7,202 nt of DNA from Actinomycetota bacterium (GTDB lineage Bacteria; Actinomycetota; Thermoleophilia; Gaiellales; Gaiellaceae), in contig PLDP01000172.1 of assembly GCA_003136795.1 (NCBI GenBank), positions 16,044 to 23,245 on the forward strand, written 5' to 3'. Shown in pieces: positions 6,149 through 7,202 of the stretch. Position numbers and translations under genes: made by a program. Below the pieces are notes generated by a model. That model was given only the letters and a program-made list of their open reading frames with translations, did not search any database and was not told where the DNA came from. Every line of letters starts with the position of its first letter. Position 1 is the stretch's first letter.

Positions 6149-7198
6149 CTACGTCCGAGGCGGTGCCGTCGATTCGCGCACGACGAGCTTCGTCGCAAGC
6201 TCCATGCGCAAGGCATCGACCCGTTGCTTTTCGATGATGCGGATCAGCAGGCTCACACCGGTCCGGCCGAGCTCGGCGAGCGGCTGCCTGACCGACGTCA
6301 GGTGCGGCGTGACGATCGTCGTCAGCTCCGTGTCGTCGAAGCCGACGATCGACAGATCGTCGGGAACGGAGAGCCCACGCCTCTGGGCGGCGTGCAACGC
6401 GCCGATCGCGACGTTGTCGTTGAACCCGAAGATCGCAGTCGGCGGGTGCGGCAACGAGAGCAGCTGCTCCGCGGCTTCGGTGCCGCGCGGCATCCGCCAG
6501 TCGGAGTAGGCGACGAGCTCCGGGTCGAGCAGCATCCCTGCGCCGGCCAGCGCCGAGCGAAAGCCGATCAGCCGCTCCTCGGTCGCATACCAGCCCGAGG
6601 GGCCGGCGATCGCGCCGATCCGCCGGTGTCCGAGAGCGAGCAGGTGCTCGGTCGCCTCCTTCGCCCCCGCAGCGTGCATCGCCGAGACGCAGGCGATGCC
6701 GTCGGGCGGCGTCTCGCGTGGGTCGACGACGACGAACGGGAACCCCTGGTGCTGGAGCGTGCGCAGCTCGTCGGCCGACTCTTCCGGCAGCATCAAGATC
6801 GCACCGTCGGTCGTCCCGCGCATCAACCGCTCGAGCAGCGACACCTCGCGGTCGTGCTCGTGCAAGGTCGGCGCGAGCACGATCCGCATGTCCCGCTCGT
6901 GCAGTGCCTCGGCGGCACCGCTCAGTATCGGGCCGAAGTACGCGTCCGCGACAAGCGGGAGGGTGAGACCGATCAGTCCCGTCCGCCCGCTCGACAGCCC
7001 GCGCGCGCCCCGGTTCGTGCTGAACCCGTGCTCGCGGACGACCTGGAGGACGCTCTCGCGGGTCTCGCGCGCCACGTCGGGGCGATCGTTCAGGACGCGG
7101 GAGACCGTCGCGATCGACACGCCGGCGAGGTCGGCGATGTCGCGGATCGTGGCGCGGCCGCGAAATTTCTGGTCGGGTCTCGGGTCGAGTTGGGCCAT
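6149..7198 (-). CDS. LacI/GalR-family transcriptional repressor
   Basis: This 349-residue protein has the full LacI layout. The N-terminal helix-turn-helix is TIRDIADLAGVSIATVSRVL (17-36), followed by N37 and a third helix. The hinge-helix region is ARGLSSGRTGLIGL (65-78), which contacts the minor groove in this family. The periplasmic-binding-protein-like effector domain runs from about 75 to 340, with landmarks HLLALGHRRIGAIAGP (185-200), GFRSAL (212-217), FGFNDNVAIGAL (257-268) and DLSIVGFDDTELTT (281-294). Members bind palindromic operators and usually respond to sugars or nucleosides; no signature here lets me name the effector. ATG 7198 gives 16 residues before the DNA-binding helices, slightly long but acceptable. 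Only 4 bases lie upstream, so a still earlier start, the promoter and the operator are out of view. The next gene follows after 3 nt, so autoregulation of a two-gene operon is likely. Confidence 0.93.
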   Translation of the reverse strand: MAQLDPRPDQKFRGRATIRDIADLAGVSIATVSRVLNDRPDVARETRESVLQVVREHGFSTNRGARGLSSGRTGLIGLTLPLVADAYFGPILSGAAEALHERDMRIVLAPTLHEHDREVSLLERLMRGTTDGAILMLPEESADELRTLQHQGFPFVVVDPRETPPDGIACVSAMHAAGAKEATEHLLALGHRRIGAIAGPSGWYATEERLIGFRSALAGAGMLLDPELVAYSDWRMPRGTEAAEQLLSLPHPPTAIFGFNDNVAIGALHAAQRRGLSVPDDLSIVGFDDTELTTIVTPHLTSVRQPLAELGRTGVSLLIRIIEKQRVDALRMELATKLVVRESTAPPRT

Positions 7199-7202
7199 CG
7201 TT

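Noticed and set aside
5898..6509. 203-residue + strand open frame
   Set aside because: It is antisense to the end of the LacI gene and the start of the propeller gene; Ser/Ala/Arg-rich composition with no domain.
1..7202. CRISPR arrays, tRNA/rRNA genes, transposases, att sites
   Set aside because: None is supported on either strand; the only direct repeats seen are the 18-bp pair and the octamer pair.

Overview
The window is a 7.2 kb piece of a high-GC bacterial genome. Codon use is strongly G/C-ending, there is an AGGTG Shine-Dalgarno, and the mix of gene families fits an actinomycete. A Thermoleophilia (Solirubrobacterales/Gaiellales-like) soil bacterium is my best guess, because I associate this combination with that class: a PilV/PilX/PilW-like set, a TIGR03118 propeller beside a LacI regulator, and cyclase and TPR signalling proteins. 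This is an inference from family resemblance only.

Region 1 (1-1133) is decayed DNA. It opens with the C-terminal part of a class III adenylate/guanylate cyclase on the + strand, broken by an in-frame TGA at 67-69. Tail to tail with it, 12 bp away, is the C-terminal remnant of a TPR-type signalling protein on the - strand, readable only through several frameshifts. Then come about 250 bp with no gene. These hold a GC hairpin, a perfect 18-bp tandem duplication with a nearby inverted partial copy, and a second hairpin that probably terminates the next gene.

Region 2 (1134-5064) is a minor-pilin locus. On the - strand lie a PilV-like prepilin (1598-2188) and, downstream of it, a small DCC-family (DUF393) thiol-disulfide oxidoreductase-like gene (1134-1493). 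The latter has no ATG, GTG or TTG start and seems to begin at CTG behind a good Shine-Dalgarno. Divergently, across a 138-bp spacer with several inverted repeats, run a 700-residue PilX-like protein and a PilW-like prepilin with a textbook GFTLVE cleavage site. The PilX-like protein carries an inserted beta-rich module of the kind seen in phage and surface proteins. The exported parts of the three pilin-like proteins hold 6, 18 and 4 cysteines, all even numbers, which makes the neighbouring thiol-redox gene suggestive. No pilus ATPase, PilC or prepilin peptidase is present here.

Region 3 (5078-7198) is a - strand pair: a LacI-family repressor followed after 3 nt by a secreted TIGR03118-family beta-propeller protein. 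The two are almost certainly cotranscribed. The propeller gene converges on the PilW gene with a 13-bp gap.

I see no tRNA, rRNA, CRISPR array, transposase or origin. The most unusual items are the CTG-start DCC gene beside cysteine-rich pilins, the module inserted in the PilX-like protein, and the double pseudogene zone.
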